From Amyloporia xantha (Eukaryota; Basidiomycota; Agaricomycetes; Polyporales; Adustoporiaceae): DNA of 64,000 nt. Shown here piece by piece: positions 42,950 to 55,875 of this stretch. The notes beneath the pieces are model-generated. The model was not told the DNA's origin and ran no database searches. It saw nothing but the letters and a program-made list of their open reading frames with translations. The position numbers were made by a program, and so were the translations under genes. Each line of letters opens with the position of its first letter. Position 1 is the first letter of the stretch. The stretch covers positions 434,001-498,000 of the forward strand of contig JAYKKR010000003.1 of NCBI GenBank assembly GCA_036971615.1. Direction: 5' to 3'.

Positions 42950-44568
42950 TACGACGGAGACGCTCTTGATACCAACACACGACGGCATCCACAGCAATTT
43001 CGATCCTTTACTTATCCCGCCAATCCGCCTGGTCTCTCTCTGAGCTTTGACGGTAGGACAGGCTCCCCACCATCAATATCTCCTTGTCTTCCTCGTATCG
43101 CAATACGCGTGTTCTGCAGCCTATCACTGCTCCTTAATTCCTTCGCTTCTACTCGTATTGTATCTCTTCGAACAATCAAGTCTCGGCTTCCGTTCCTGCG
43201 TGGCTTCAGGCCGTCGTCCACCACATGCCTGGCCCTATGGCATCTACGGATGATGCAGAGCTCACACGGATAATTCCAGCTTGTGTGTCTACGTCGAGCA
43301 TGGGAAGGGGTCATACAAAGATGAAATTGGGTCGTTCTCTATCTGCGTCTGTGCGTTGTCATTCGTTGGGCCCACGGCGATGGAAAGTGGGTAGCATATA
43401 CTATTTCCCACTCCGTGCGTTTGTACAAGCAGGGATGACCTCTGTAATGTGGTAACGCAGTTTCGGCGAGGGAAGAAGGGGGGATGATAGTCGGTGGACT
43501 GGTCTCACCTCTAATCGAACACTGGGTAAGGAACATCATTCCCGTTATACGATTCCGCTGGCCTTCCTCGTGCGTCGATGTTGGCTTCTTGATTTGCTAC
43601 AGTCCCAGTGGAAACAGGAGACATCTGGCTCCTCTGCGAGCAAGGGTACCTCGGATTGCCAGACACGCAGTCGCGAACGTGCTTCGCAAGAAGAGGGTCA
43701 GAAATTCAATTCTCGAATTTACTGGACAAGTACTGCCGCTGACGGGTGCGCTCCTTCAGTCTCGTTCATCCGTGCCACAGGAGCTCATCCTTCTCGGGTT
43801 TCCTCCTTCGCAGCCAACAGCTACAAGTCTACCCAACTCGTCCTGAGTCTCGCTCTCCAGCTCATTGGCTACAGAGTCAGCAGGGGCAGACTCATGGTAG
43901 AGCCTAGCATGACGTCCGAGTCTCCTGTCTGACAATGCGGCGTGAGCATGAGAGCCTCTTCAGATGCTTTCTCACGTGTTATCCTCATCTAGCCATAGGA
44001 TCATCCCGAGTCCAAGATTGATGAATACTCCGATCACTCCGAACGTTCATCGCTTGACACGCTCCGTTCGCATCTTGCCATTCCGAAGGCACACTTCACA
44101 CCCATCTCAGTTGCGTTGCGCTGTACGTACCTATGGTTCCTGTCTCGTGGTAATAGGTGTTTCTACTACTGTGCTCCCTAATTTGGACTTCTTTTCCTGC
44201 GTTCCTCGTATCTCCCTGGGGAAGCATGCCCCAACGAAGAGCGCTGTCCACCCTAGTCAGTACTACCGCTTTGCATCATCGACGGAGACCGACGATACCA
44301 ACACTATGGTCGTGGAGATAATCAGAAATGGGCGGTGAACGCGGGTGTTCATAGGAGACCCTCGGATGGGCATTGCCAATGCGTTTACACGAATATGGCA
44401 GGCCATCCCACAGTTGCTATAAACGAAACGCCATTATCAAATGAACCGCGCAGTCTTTGATACATCAAGAAAAGTATGCGAAAATGCACTTCCTCAGACA
44501 CATATGTGAGCATGTAGCTATGACACTGCGATCACTCCAAAAAAGGTATCCAGGCGTTGATAGAGGTC
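42950..44568. other. Spacer without supported gene
   Basis: Several plus-strand open stretches of 70-120 codons (for example 43484-43846, 43570-43932, 43964-44338) overlap in different frames. I see no domain or consistent splicing. Confidence 0.45.
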
Positions 44569-46800
44569 CTAAAGCTGTCGCTTCCGGAACATCACTTCCA
44601 TATTGTCTTCATTCAGGAGTGGCGGTGCTCCCTCATCCATCTTCACGTCATACTCCATAATCAGATGTGCGAGCATTGCCTTGATCTCGTTCGCAGCGAA
44701 GAATCTGCCCGGGCTGAAGACAATAGCGCGGATTGGGACCTTATCAGTCAAGTGCTAAGTATCCGTCGCAAAAGGCGCGTACCAGGCATGCTTGCCGTGC
44801 CCAAATGGAAGCCACTCGATGCTCGTGCTGACTATGCCCTGCTGCTCCTTCGTCTGGTTGTGCAGATCTGAGAACCGGAATGGCTGGAACTCGTTGCCTC
44901 GAGGATAGATGCTGTCGTCGGTATGTATGCCACACATCGGGGTGGAGATAATAGTGCCTTTGGGGATGAACGTTCCGTTGGAGAAAGTAAAATCCCTAGC
45001 TGCCTTCCGGATGATGGATGCTACGCGGGACCAGCGTGAGACGAATCAACTGAGCATCAAAGGACGCTTACTCGCGACAACACCTCTCATTCTCTGTGAT
45101 TCTCTGACGAAACTGTCTACCTTGTGCATTTTCCCCATGGCATCCTTCTGCCAACCGTGCTCTCCGACCACCATCTCTATCTCTTCCCGCAATGGCTCAA
45201 TGTATTCCGGGTAAGCAGCGAGAAAACGGAGCGCATTTGTCAATGTCTGGAGTTATGAAAACAGACCCAAATATGGCGTAGTGAATATTAGGAAGAACAA
45301 CAAGAATCAGTCAAGTGAACACGGAAAGTAAAAGAAAGGAAACTGACTATGGAGGACGTATGGATTGCTGCCATATTTATCGTTAGGACACGCATGACCA
45401 ACGCCCGCACTGTGCGCTGTTCATCATTTGGAGCTGCCTCCATCATCCATTGCAGCATGTCGTTCTAGCAAGAGCATGAAGCGGCGTCAGTTTCAAAATG
45501 CCGACCTCAGTTGGACAGAATGAGAATGTCCGACAAGGAGAAGGGCTCCGATAGCAGACACCGGCAAGGAAGGAATGTCCGGTCCTAGTGAGACACCACG
45601 CACCGGCCTTTCCAGCAAGTCACCCTTCTCCATTATACGACGACGCTCGAGTATGAGTGGCTCCAGATGTCTGATGCCTTGCTGGATGCTTTGCTCGACG
45701 TTGCTGACAAACAAGGCTACAATCCTGGAAGAACAGGTCAGTCCTACAGCCTCCGTTTGGTATAACTCCTGAAGTCAAATGGTGACGCATATGGACGCCC
45801 GACACTCACGGCCTCAAAATTGCAGGAAACAAATTGATCAGGGACGCTTTCGTGAACACTTCGATTGTAAATCGCGTGTTGAGGTCGCAATAGTCCGTAT
45901 CTCTGCCTGCAGGAGATCATGTCACCAGATGAGCATCGCGCCTCCACTGTGAATCAACAGCAAACATACATAAGGGCAGTCCAACGAACAAACGATTGCT
46001 GGTCCTACAAACAATTCGTGTGATAGGCCTCATTACATTCATCTTCGTCCACTCTGGCAACAGCAATTTTAGCACACCACCTATTTCTGCCACAGCCACG
46101 TAGGTTAATGGACACACCTCCATCACGGGCGGGAATGTTGTCGGCGAACGCTGCAGCCAGCTCATCACGCAGTTCAGGAAATAACGTGCTGAGATTTCGT
46201 GTCAACTGCGATCGGATGATAGACTTGACGTATGGGTGCTCGCGAATTTCACGACCAAGGGTGAACTTGGTTTGAAGGAACTATCAATGGAAGTAAAGCA
46301 GTTCAATATTATATTCGCACCATCTAGAACGAAAGGACATGACATTCGAGATGCGTACCTCCTCAGTGACTAAGACGGCCGATAATGCATCATCCGGTGC
46401 CTTGTACAGCTCTGCGATAAGTTTCGGATCGGAGACGACGACGTGCCAACGATAGAGTTCTGCAAATTTGAACACGCCCCTTTTGTACTGTACATAGGAT
46501 AGTCAGCTCATCCCGCTCAACGAAGGCTTGTCGGGATCCTACCTTTGCATATCCTTCTTGGACGATGCCTTTCTGGTTACGCAGTGACTTTACGGCACTA
46601 ATGTACGAGAGAAACGGTACAGAAGAGCCTCCTACGGTAGGGATGTGGCTTAGCTGTGATGAGGCATCAGTCAGGTCAGACGTCTCGAGATACATTCGTC
46701 CATCGAGGCGATGATATACCTTCAATGTCATGTAGATAGCGCGGAACGCAATGCAGCACGCGCCGGCGAGGAAGAGAATACAGAGGTAGAGGCCGTCCAT
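44569..46800 (-). CDS. Cytochrome P450 monooxygenase, microsomal, about 486 aa
   Basis: Eleven exons can be joined in frame from ATG 46800 to TAG 44569. An N-terminal membrane anchor (residues about 3-22) is followed by a conserved basidiomycete P450 body (TLGREIREHPYVKSIIRSQL, then IVCRTSNRLFVGLPLC). The I-helix motif is AAIHTSS (294-300, His where Asp/Glu is usual), the K-helix ExxR is ESQR (350-353), FQPFRF is at 404-409 and the haem loop is FGHGKHACPGR with the thiolate Cys at 439. The last intron (44714-44782) splits the codon of that Cys. It should be a heme-thiolate oxygenase of the endoplasmic reticulum using a P450 reductase. It resembles the basidiomycete group often named ent-kaurene-oxidase-like; substrate unknown. 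A TATA-like motif lies near 46960. Confidence 0.9.
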
Positions 46801-48184
46801 CCTTGAATGAGACAGCCTGGTTTATTGAACGTCTACTTCAAGTCCGCTGTGAGTCTCCTTCACACGAGATGAAAAGAGCGTAAACAGACGAAGAGTAGAG
46901 TGACTTTGTGCGTTGAACAGACAGGAGATGAGAGCAGAGCCACACACGCTTCAGAGTTATTATACCTCTTCTGCACACGGAACTGTCCGCACATTCGATG
47001 CCTCGCCGTTGAATTGTTTGGCACCATACGGGCAATGACACAACATCGAAGTTCGATATGATTCCTGTACTAGACATTGTGTACCGAACGAGGGTGTATA
47101 GCGCCATAGGGGTTGACATTTCGAAACATGCAACTTGTCGCTCGGGTTGTTGGCAGACTATATCAGGTGAGTGCCTAAGCTCTTATGCAGCCAACGGACG
47201 TTAGTCCGTGAATCAACATCACGCAGACGCTCGGGAGAGATGTCAAGTTGAAATTCACCTTGTCATGTAGCACGGTATAGCACATTGACTCCGCGGTCAT
47301 ACGTTTCAAGCAATGGAATATTGGAGTTTCTTCTTGGGCAAGAGTCACCTGGGGATAACTTGAGGTACGTGGAGATAACCAGCTGAAGTCAGCCGTCGTG
47401 GCTAGTAGTTGAAGTCTGTATCATCAGCGAGATACCGGGAGGTCTATGATGATTTAGAGTCTGTGCTTTGTCTCCTGAATTGCTGCGGACGAATCGGATG
47501 TTAAAGCAGGTGACTTTATCACCATTGTTTCCCGAGAGCGGTTCGGCGCAGAACTGATGGGACAGCTCGGTAGACTAGGCTTTTCTCGTTGCGCTCGTCG
47601 AGGATAGGGATACCCGAAACGGACAGGCCCGTGCAAGACATCATCGCCCTCATCGACGGCGGCGCACCGCCTCGTGTGGACGAATGGAAACTTGCCATGC
47701 TGAACGAACCACGAGGTTAACATTATGCTTTTGGGTGTGTTGGAGGATTCCTCTGCAGCAAACATTTCTGGTATCCTTTCGTGGAACAAGTTTGTTCCTC
47801 AAAGGGCCTTGGAGTGACAAAACGGACGAGCTACGTCAAAAGAACGCCTCCTGGTAGGCCTCGCGATCTCTCTTCCATGCACGTATTGTTCCAAGATGGA
47901 CAGAGCTGAGCGTCAATGAAACGAAGCAACGAGCCTCGTGCTCCTTATCGACGGGGCGACGCCCTACAGCTGGCAAACGCGCTGTGGCAACCGAGTTTGA
48001 GAAGAACCGAACATAGACATCCGATCCTGAGTGGCAGACATCACTGCACGTTGCAATACAAAAGAAAAAACGGCAAAACGTACGATAATTTCGAAATGGC
48101 ACCTACGCACACTGTATAGGAAAACATCGAATTTGTTTGCCTTGACAGTGCTCGATAGCCACATCTTCAGCATCAACTGAGATA
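46801..48184. other. Spacer between P450 gene and P450 pseudogene
   Basis: Includes the probable P450 promoter on the right side of its start codon (to about 47000). A minus-strand open stretch at 47789-47454 has no recognisable domain and no splice support. Confidence 0.45.
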
Positions 48185-50232
48185 CTAAAGCTGTCGCTTC
48201 CGTGCACCTTGCCGTCATTCTTGAGCCGCGGCACTTCAGTTGTCCATCTTTACGTCAATTTCTCTGACCAGATACCAGATATGTGAAGGCTGCCCTGATT
48301 TCGTTCATCGCAAAGAATTCGCCCCGGCCGAACAGCGCAAGCGTAGATAGAGAAATCATCAGCAAGACAGTTTTGAAACCCGATTGTCTCCAAATCGCTT
48401 ACCAGGCATGCTTGCCATGCACAAATGGAAGCCATTCGACACTCGTGCTAGCCATGCTCTGTTGCTCTTTCGTCTCAACATGGAGTTCTGAGAACCGTAA
48501 AGGGCGGAAATCCCTGGCCTTCGGGTAGAGGCCGTCGTCGGTATGGAGATGACAGTGCCTTTAGGAATGAACGTTTTATCAGAGAACGTGAAGTCCTTAG
48601 CTGATTTCCGGGAAATGCCGGCTGTGGAGAAATGGCGTAAGGGAGATCGACTGGGTCGGAAGTTTCACTGAGGAATCGCAGAGACTCACGGGTCGAGGCG
48701 CGCGTAGGTACCTCGTACACTTCCCTACGACTTCCTTATCCTAAGCATGTTCTTCCACGACCATCTCGATCTCTTTCCGTAACGGCTGCAGGTAGTCCGG
48801 GTATGATACCAGGTCACTGAGTGCATTGCCGAACATATGCAATCATGGAGTAAGCAAGCAGATATGATGGCAGATTACGCAGTGAAGTGATCAAATGAAA
48901 CTGACTATAGAGTGGCGTGGATGGCTGCCGATGTTCACGCACAGGATGCGCATGGATAATGCACGCACAGTGCGTCGCTTGTCATAGACATTACAACATA
49001 TCCGTCTAAGAAAATCATGTGGGCTTGGGAGAGGTCAGCTGGTTGAATGGAGTTCCAAGCATCAGACTGAAAGAAAGGTATTATGGCGGCGTGGAGACTG
49101 GCAGGACGATGATGCAGCATGCGGTGCTGGCGGGTTCTAGGTGTTTCATTCCTTGCTGAATGCCTTTGAGGACCCTTCTGCTAACAAAAAGCGGACAATC
49201 CTGAAATCACAAAGAAGCTCAGCTCTGTAACTTCCATCGGAGATTCACAGATACTCACCGCTTTACAGGTTCTGGGAAAAGTTCTTCAAAAACACTTTCG
49301 CAGAGACTTTGGATGTGAATCGAGTATTGAGTGCACAGTATTCTGAATTTCTATTTGCAGGGGACCATACGGGCAAACAACCAAGCCACTGCGAGAGCCA
49401 GACCATGCTATGCAGGATAGGAGCATACACCGCGGCATTCAACAGACAATTTTAATGATAGCTTTAGTGGCATTCATCTTTGTCCGCTCTGCAGCAACGG
49501 TTTCAGTGTAGTCAATATATGTTCGCTAGAGTCGTATGCCAAATAACGCACATCCAGATCTCATCGGTGAATGTCCAATCAACAGGGCGTGCAATTCTGG
49601 GAACAACTTGCTGATATCACGCGTTAGCGTCGACGGGATGATACAAACGTGGTAGAGGACTTCACTAAGTGGGCGACCAATGGTGTACTGGTTTTGGAGT
49701 AATTAAGAATGGCGGCAAAGAGTTCCTGGGTTGTCCAAGTAGGCATTAGTATATTCACAAAGAGAACGAGGTAGCTGAGTCGCCACGCCTCCTCGCTAGT
49801 GGAGGAGAACGATGATCTATCGTCTGATGACTGATGCAACTCTCAGATGAGCTTGGGATCGGAAATAGTTGACATGCCAGTGATGGAGCTCAACGAAATT
49901 GAATACACATCCTTTATGCTGCACATCACACGTTGAGCTCGTGCGTCCCGGAGACGACTGGGAAGCTTACCTTGGCGAACCCTTCTTGTCTGAAGTTTTT
50001 TATTCTGTCAAGCGACTTCACGACACCGCAGTAGGAGAGAAACGGCATAGAAGGGTCTCGTACGGTCCGGATTTGCCCCAGCTGCGATGTACGAATTAGC
50101 TGCGATATACGACTGGAAAATTAGACTCCCAAGGAGGTAATTGCATACCTCCATCGCGTCATAGACGGTGCGGAAAACAACGTAGCACACGCCAATAGTC
50201 ACGATAAGAATAAAGAGGAGAAAACTACCCAT
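48185..50232 (-). pseudogene. Decayed tandem copy of the cytochrome P450
   Basis: Starts with a readable membrane anchor at ATG 50232 (MGSFLLFILIVTIGVCYVVF) and ends at a position homologous to the P450 stop (48185). In between, homology to the intact copy at 44569-46800 is visible but frames are broken repeatedly. At the haem loop FGHGKHAC has become FVHGKHA. The donor of the intron that splits the Cys codon is kept, but its acceptor AG is GG (48329-48328), so the thiolate Cys cannot be made in the normal way. The following PGRFF reads as RGEFF. It lies 1.4 kb upstream of the intact gene in the same orientation, as expected for a tandem duplication in which one copy died. Confidence 0.88.
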
Positions 50233-51498
50233 TTTGAATGGTACAAGTGACGAGAACTCTGCTCTAAACTTGAAGCTACATTTTCCATCCACAGCCACTG
50301 ACTTCAGCTCAAGCCGTAGCATGATGCTTGTTGGAACAGACAAGAGATGCGACGCTGATGCTTCGCACACACCCAACACGCGTTCTTATATTCACTTTAC
50401 CCACAGTCACTGTCTGCATGTTGGAGACATTTTTTTCATGAAATAATGCCGGACCGACAGTTCCGGAGTGGGGGTGCGAAGCAATGCAGTGAAGATCAAG
50501 TCAAGATGAATGGATACGCATCCTGCAATGAGTACAGTGATAGCATAGCGGTATGCAGTCTCCACAGTTTTGTTACAATAGACTTCTGCACAGCTGCTAA
50601 TCATGCGGTCAATAGACCATTTCTGCTGTGATTTAAATTAGCGTTTTTCTGTATTAAGAAATCGTGAGAATTGCATTAGAGGAGCTGGCGCCCCACAGCC
50701 TCCAAAATCATGTGCAGGGTGTGCTGGTTTACAACGGGCAATAGGGAACACCAGAATTGCTTCACGTTTACCATGGGTGCTAGCAATTGAGATGGTAGGA
50801 GTATGGCATAGAGTCAACTAGCAGTACTACGAGTTACTTCAAGTTCTGACACACCAATCCGGACAGATCTCATCTTCATTCAAGTTGAGAAATTTTGTCA
50901 TACCTGTTCAAAAAACATTAAGTGGAGCTTGAAATAACATTATCATTAGTCTGATTTAAATCCTAGCAGAAATGCTCTAATGTCATGCTTTGAGTTGCAA
51001 TTGAGTTGGCTCCAAGGCCAAGTACTGACGCCACCCTCGGCAACTTCCGCGGAGTCCGATCAATGACGGCGTTCAATAAGTGTGGGCGTCGGGTTCGTCG
51101 CAGGGCGTATCGTATGCACCGCATTCGATATAGTCCCACATTGTAGGAATCCAATTCATTTTGGTACAAATAACAGGAGCACTCCCAGGAAACCATGCAC
51201 ATGGGATAATGAACGCACTATCTCTAAATGGATGCAACGACGGGGCAAGCAGAGTCCGAGTCCGATATGACGCAAGAAAATCTAAAATCTATCGACGACG
51301 AAGCTGAACGATAACTATGAGGTGTGAGATCTATACGTGGGTCGGGTATGTTAGGTGAGTGTATGATGGAATGGTGTGTGCTTGTAGTACGAGAGCCAAT
51401 GCAATGCGACGACACCACAGGAGACAGGCACAATGCAGGGGTTTAGAGACCCGAGGGAAAAAATAGGCACGACAAAACTTGAGAATTTTGAGCATGGG
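50233..51498. other. Spacer without supported gene
   Basis: AT-rich in its first half (50400-50960). Short open stretches only. The right end is the 3' flank of the PRM10-like gene. Confidence 0.5.
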
Positions 51499-54400
51499 TT
51501 AGAGACTGAACACCCCACCCGCTCTCCGGCGAGATTGGATAGGATGTACGATGACAAGAGAGATGCCAAGCCCGACAGTCAGCCCGATCGAAACAGACAC
51601 GAGTTGCAGAGCAGTTTGGAAGCCAGAAAGGTAAGATGTCGAAGACGACGAGCCATCCGTTTCGTCCGATACGAACGAAAACAGACCGCCGTTCGCAAGA
51701 CCGGATGGCAGCTGGAAGAGAATACCGGTAATCTGTACATGGAATTGGTCAGCACATAGCCGTACTAATGAAAACGACTCCACCGACCATGACGACAAAG
51801 GCATTGCCATTACGGAAAAATCGGCCGTACACGTTCGATACAAAGCCGACCGCAAGCCCACCCACAGCTGCGGAAATGTCATTCTGACCGGGGAATTTGG
51901 TACCGGTGAAGTGGTTGCACACCCAGCCGATGCTCGAAATTGCGACGAGTAGATACTGATGTAATAGCAAAGTATACTTAGCACACGTCTCCACATAAAT
52001 TGGAAAAAAGAGCCTTACCAATTCCTTCCGGTTGTAGGGAGCCTGGTTGCGCAGACTGAGAGCCAACGAATAAAGCGGTACGGTCAGAAACGCTGATAGA
52101 GCCGAAAAATAAATCAGTTTCCATTTCCCCGATGCTGAAACCAACTCAAAACGTACCCCACCATAGCGACGGCGTGCGCTGATACCACGGGCCATCAGGA
52201 TTATGGCTATTGTTGCAGGTCAGATCATTCGCACCCGCCAACTCGTGGTGTGTGAGCTTCGAGTACGCGGTAGCACCAATGGAGAGGCCAAAGCCAAGGA
52301 ACAGCGAGTAGATGATCGAAAAACAGACGCGGACAGCGCCAGAGACGATGTTCCGCGACGAAAGTTCCAAACTACCACACAGAATGATGAAACCCTATTT
52401 AGAACGAAATCTTCTGATCAGCATATACGAAACAAGGCGCAAACAAGTGAAAACGTACAGGCAGGATGAGCACGATGGAGGACGCCCCGATCGCAGTATA
52501 ACAGAAAATTCCAGTATCGGCGAGGGCAGCTGATATGAAACTAAACAGTAGAGTGACGGTGATCCTAAACACATTCAATCAGCAAAATGTTCATACTGCA
52601 CAAGCGCCAGAGACCTACTCAAAGACGTTAGAATAGAGCTCATTGCGAGCAGCGAAGACCTGAATGACGATAAGGAGGCAGCCGAGAGGGTAGGAGATGA
52701 GCGAGTCGATGAAAGAGCCGTTAAAGGAGACACTGCAGATCGCAGAAGAACACAAGCCGCCGATGAGGATCAGTTGCCAGAACTTGTACAGCTGAGGCTT
52801 GCGCATAAGATCGTCCAACGCGATAGATGCGTCCTTGACAGATATATCATCGTGAATAACCTAAACCATCGCCGTCAGCTCTGACTTAGCAACACATACA
52901 ACGTTAACCGAAGACGGAGACTAACCTTCCAGTACAGCGCGTACGCATCCTGCAGCTTGCCAATGTCCAGCGCGCTGCCCTGGCGGATGAACTTGATGTT
53001 ACTCGTGCTCGTTGTCGTGTCGTCGAACGAGATGAGCATCACATCCGGGAGATACATGCAGCTCAGCGAGATGTCGAGCACTTTCGCCGTGCTCTGGATC
53101 TGCGCCTGCAACCGGTGCGTCGGGCCGCCAAACATCATCATCGCCCGCGCCAGCTTCAAGATGAACTCTTGCCGCTGCACGATCTCAGCGACGTGACGGG
53201 TGATCTGTTATACAGTATCCAGGCTCAGAGAGCGTAATGAAGGTCAAAATGCAGGATACACGCACGTAAACCTCGGCCTTCTTCCGTCTCCGTTTCTCCC
53301 GCTTTACTCTGTCCGCTTTATCTTTGAGCTTCAACCGCTCCTTCTCCTGCTCTAACCACTCCTCGTCGCTGGTCGCCGGCGTCCCAGGTGTGCTTGGCGT
53401 ACCCGCCCGGCTCCACGTCCGCTTCGGCAGGTCCTTAAGCACGCCCGTCCACTTCGTTCGACCCTTTGTCGACATGTCATCCTCGCTAAGCGGGAACGAC
53501 GTCGTGCGCAAGTGAGACGGATGATCTGGGCTGTTCGCCTCCGTGGGCTCAAAGTGCATACTCCGTGGACGACTGAGTGAAGGCGAGGTCTTCTTCACCT
53601 GGGGTACGCTGCTTTCCAGCGAATATCTGCGATAACGGTCAGCCATAGTATCAGGAATAGCAGTCGTACAACATACCTCGACAAGTGGTATCCGGGCCTC
53701 TTCACGCTGGGCGCGAGGGCGGCATTGTTAGGTGCAGCAGCACCGGTGATGTTTCCCGTGCTGGCGATGAGTGTTCCGAACACACCAGCGCCGTTTCGCG
53801 CCTGAGGAGGTCTTGAGTCCCCCCACGGCTTCGGTAGACGCAAGTTCGGGATGGCGAGCGACACTACCGACCCGTTAGCTGAGCCCGCCCAGCGCGGTTG
53901 CCGCTCTCCCGATCTTGACCTCGATCGGCGACCACGCTCGCGCTCCGAACGCGTACTATCCTGTGTCATCGTCCGCGTCGCGGGAGCAAAGTACGACGAC
54001 GGTCTCGAGTCATCAAACGACGACCGCTCGGAGACAGAACCGATGGTCGCCGACGACGCATCGTTCGCATCGTACAATGCCAACAGTGCGGACAGGACCC
54101 CGCCGCCCCTCGGCATCGACGATGTTGGTGTCAACGGGCTCTCGCCATTCTTCTCCACGTCCGACTCAGTATCCGTCGCTGCAGCCGACAGGGGAAGCCG
54201 CCATTTGCGCCTCTGCTTCTTCCTCTGTCGCATACCAGACCCCGATCCCGACCCCGACTTGGATCGGCCCACCGCATGGCCATTCGCATCGCTGGACTCA
54301 GTGTGGTGCCGTCCTATATGGAACCCACCAAAAAGCCCTCGGCGATGCGCATTGATCACATTTTGTGCCTGCTGCACCGAGTGCCGCTCTGTCCCCGCAC

Positions 54401-55780
54401 CCGGCAGACCCGCTGTCTCGCTAGGATCGATGAACGATTCCCCGGGCACCTCATGGGATGGCGAGCCGTATTCCACCGATTGGGATCCCGAACCAGAGTC
54501 GGTCGATGCCGAGTCTCGTGTCATTGTTGAGTCTCGTGTCATTACTGTGTCGAGCCGAGGCAGGCTGGCAGGTGAGTCGGAACGGTGGCGCTCCAACGCA
54601 TCGGTGAGCGTCTCGAAAGCAGATGGCTGCGGGCGATCGTTACGTTAGTATCTGTGATCGCATGAGTAGAATAGGAAGGTAGGTTGTCCCGAGGATAGGG
54701 CGCGCTGCCACGGGCGCAAATACTGCATCGTGGCTAGTCGACGTGGTAAAGAAAGAAGGCCTGTATGGAGAGACCAGCAGAAGAGGCCGACATTCCAAAC
54801 AGCAGAGATAGAGTGTTATTAATAGAACCCGCACGGATGTGAACCACTGAATGAAGTGTGCACTTGTCAATTGAGACCATTGCCCTTCTAGCGAGGAAGC
54901 AGACAAATAGACGTCGCAACAACGGACGTCTACTCTGTCCGCGTTTCGCTCGCTGCTGCCTGCCTAGACACAGTGAGTGCGTTATCTCACCGCAGGCCGC
55001 CCGTCCGACAAACTCCGAGCCAATCATAGTCTCTCCGTTCCCATCGCAGCGTCTCCGGGACCTCATGCATTGCATCGCGACGCGGCTAGCATGAAACGCG
55101 CTCGACGGACAGGACGTATTGGACGCATTCCAGACCGCGGCAATAAGACAAGCGAGGCATATGTAGTCAGGATCGCGCCGCATGCATGGCGCGATCTCAG
55201 ACAACTGCGTCCGAGCGACAGGCCATCATATATGATGCTGCGCCATCACACATAAGAATGAAGGAAATCTTCAATCGATACGATGGCTCAGATGATAACG
55301 CGAGAGACGCGAGGAGCAAGAGAGGCGGAGATGGGGAAGTGTGAGATGAGAAGTTATCGAGAGGGGAATGCCTTGGAGCGCGAAAGAAGCACACCGGTCG
55401 AATTCGCGAGACATCTGAATGGCGGCCAAAAATGCAACACCAGTATGCCACGCGGCCACGTCGAATGTCGAATGCCCTCGGGACACCACAATAAACACGA
55501 AACGTAGAAAACTCACATCAAGCCCGTGCGGATCCAGCGCCCGCGTTGTCGCATCCTCCTCAGCATCGCGTTCGTCGTGCCATTGTACTTTGCGGGGTGT
55601 CTTCGCGCCTCCCGACCGCCTCGTCCCGCCCGGCGGGCGATTGTCCGTCGGGGAGATGTGCGGGGGTGTGGCGACGCGTGGTGGACTGCCGGAGTCCATG
55701 TTCGTGAGGGTTACGGTAGAGCGTGTGCTAGTGGTGGAGAGCAAGATGCTCTCTATGGATGGTGGTACACGGGGAGACAT
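51499..55780 (-). CDS. PRM10-like membrane protein with ThrE (DUF1212) domains, about 971 aa
   Basis: Ten exons join in frame: 55780-55517, 54626-53677, 53626-53266, 53204-52926, 52860-52619, 52564-52459, 52394-52157, 52092-52019, 51955-51788, 51732-51499 (2916 nt). Residues 1-525 are a Ser/Pro/Arg-rich disordered region with a short conserved patch (DPHGLDPSAFETLTDALERH) spanning the first intron. From about 526 comes the ThrE domain (RQEFILKLARAMMMFGGPTH, then helices such as KFWQLILIGGLCSSAICSVS), followed by a second multi-helix half (SISYPLGC-like helices, FTGTKFPGQNDISAAVGGLA, FVVMITGILFQLPSGLANGG). Homologues are yeast pheromone-regulated PRM10 and bacterial threonine/serine exporters, so transport of small solutes across a membrane is likely but unproven. 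Intron 1 (890 nt) is far longer than the others (50-65 nt). The start could also be the Met at 55699. Confidence 0.9.
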
Positions 55781-55800
55781 AGCATAGAAACGATTAGAAA

Positions 55801-55875
55801 GGGTCTAAGGAAAGGAAAGAGAGGAGAAGAGAGAGAGAGAGAGAGATGGAAGGAGCGAGAGAGAAGAGAGATGCA
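55801..55875 (-). promoter_or_regulatory. Pyrimidine-rich tract upstream of the PRM10-like gene
   Basis: On the minus strand a CT-rich run, including about ten CT dinucleotides (55830-55848), ends 20 bp before the start codon at 55780. Such tracts near the transcription start are common in filamentous fungi. A TATATAA-like motif lies further up near 56190. Confidence 0.4.

Noticed and set aside
43484..44338. Overlapping plus-strand ORFs of about 120 codons
   Set aside because: No recognisable domain, no consistent exon chain, and frames overlap each other.
53851..54648. 265-codon plus-strand ORF
   Set aside because: Antisense to exon 2 of the PRM10-like gene, whose splicing and homology on the minus strand are convincing.
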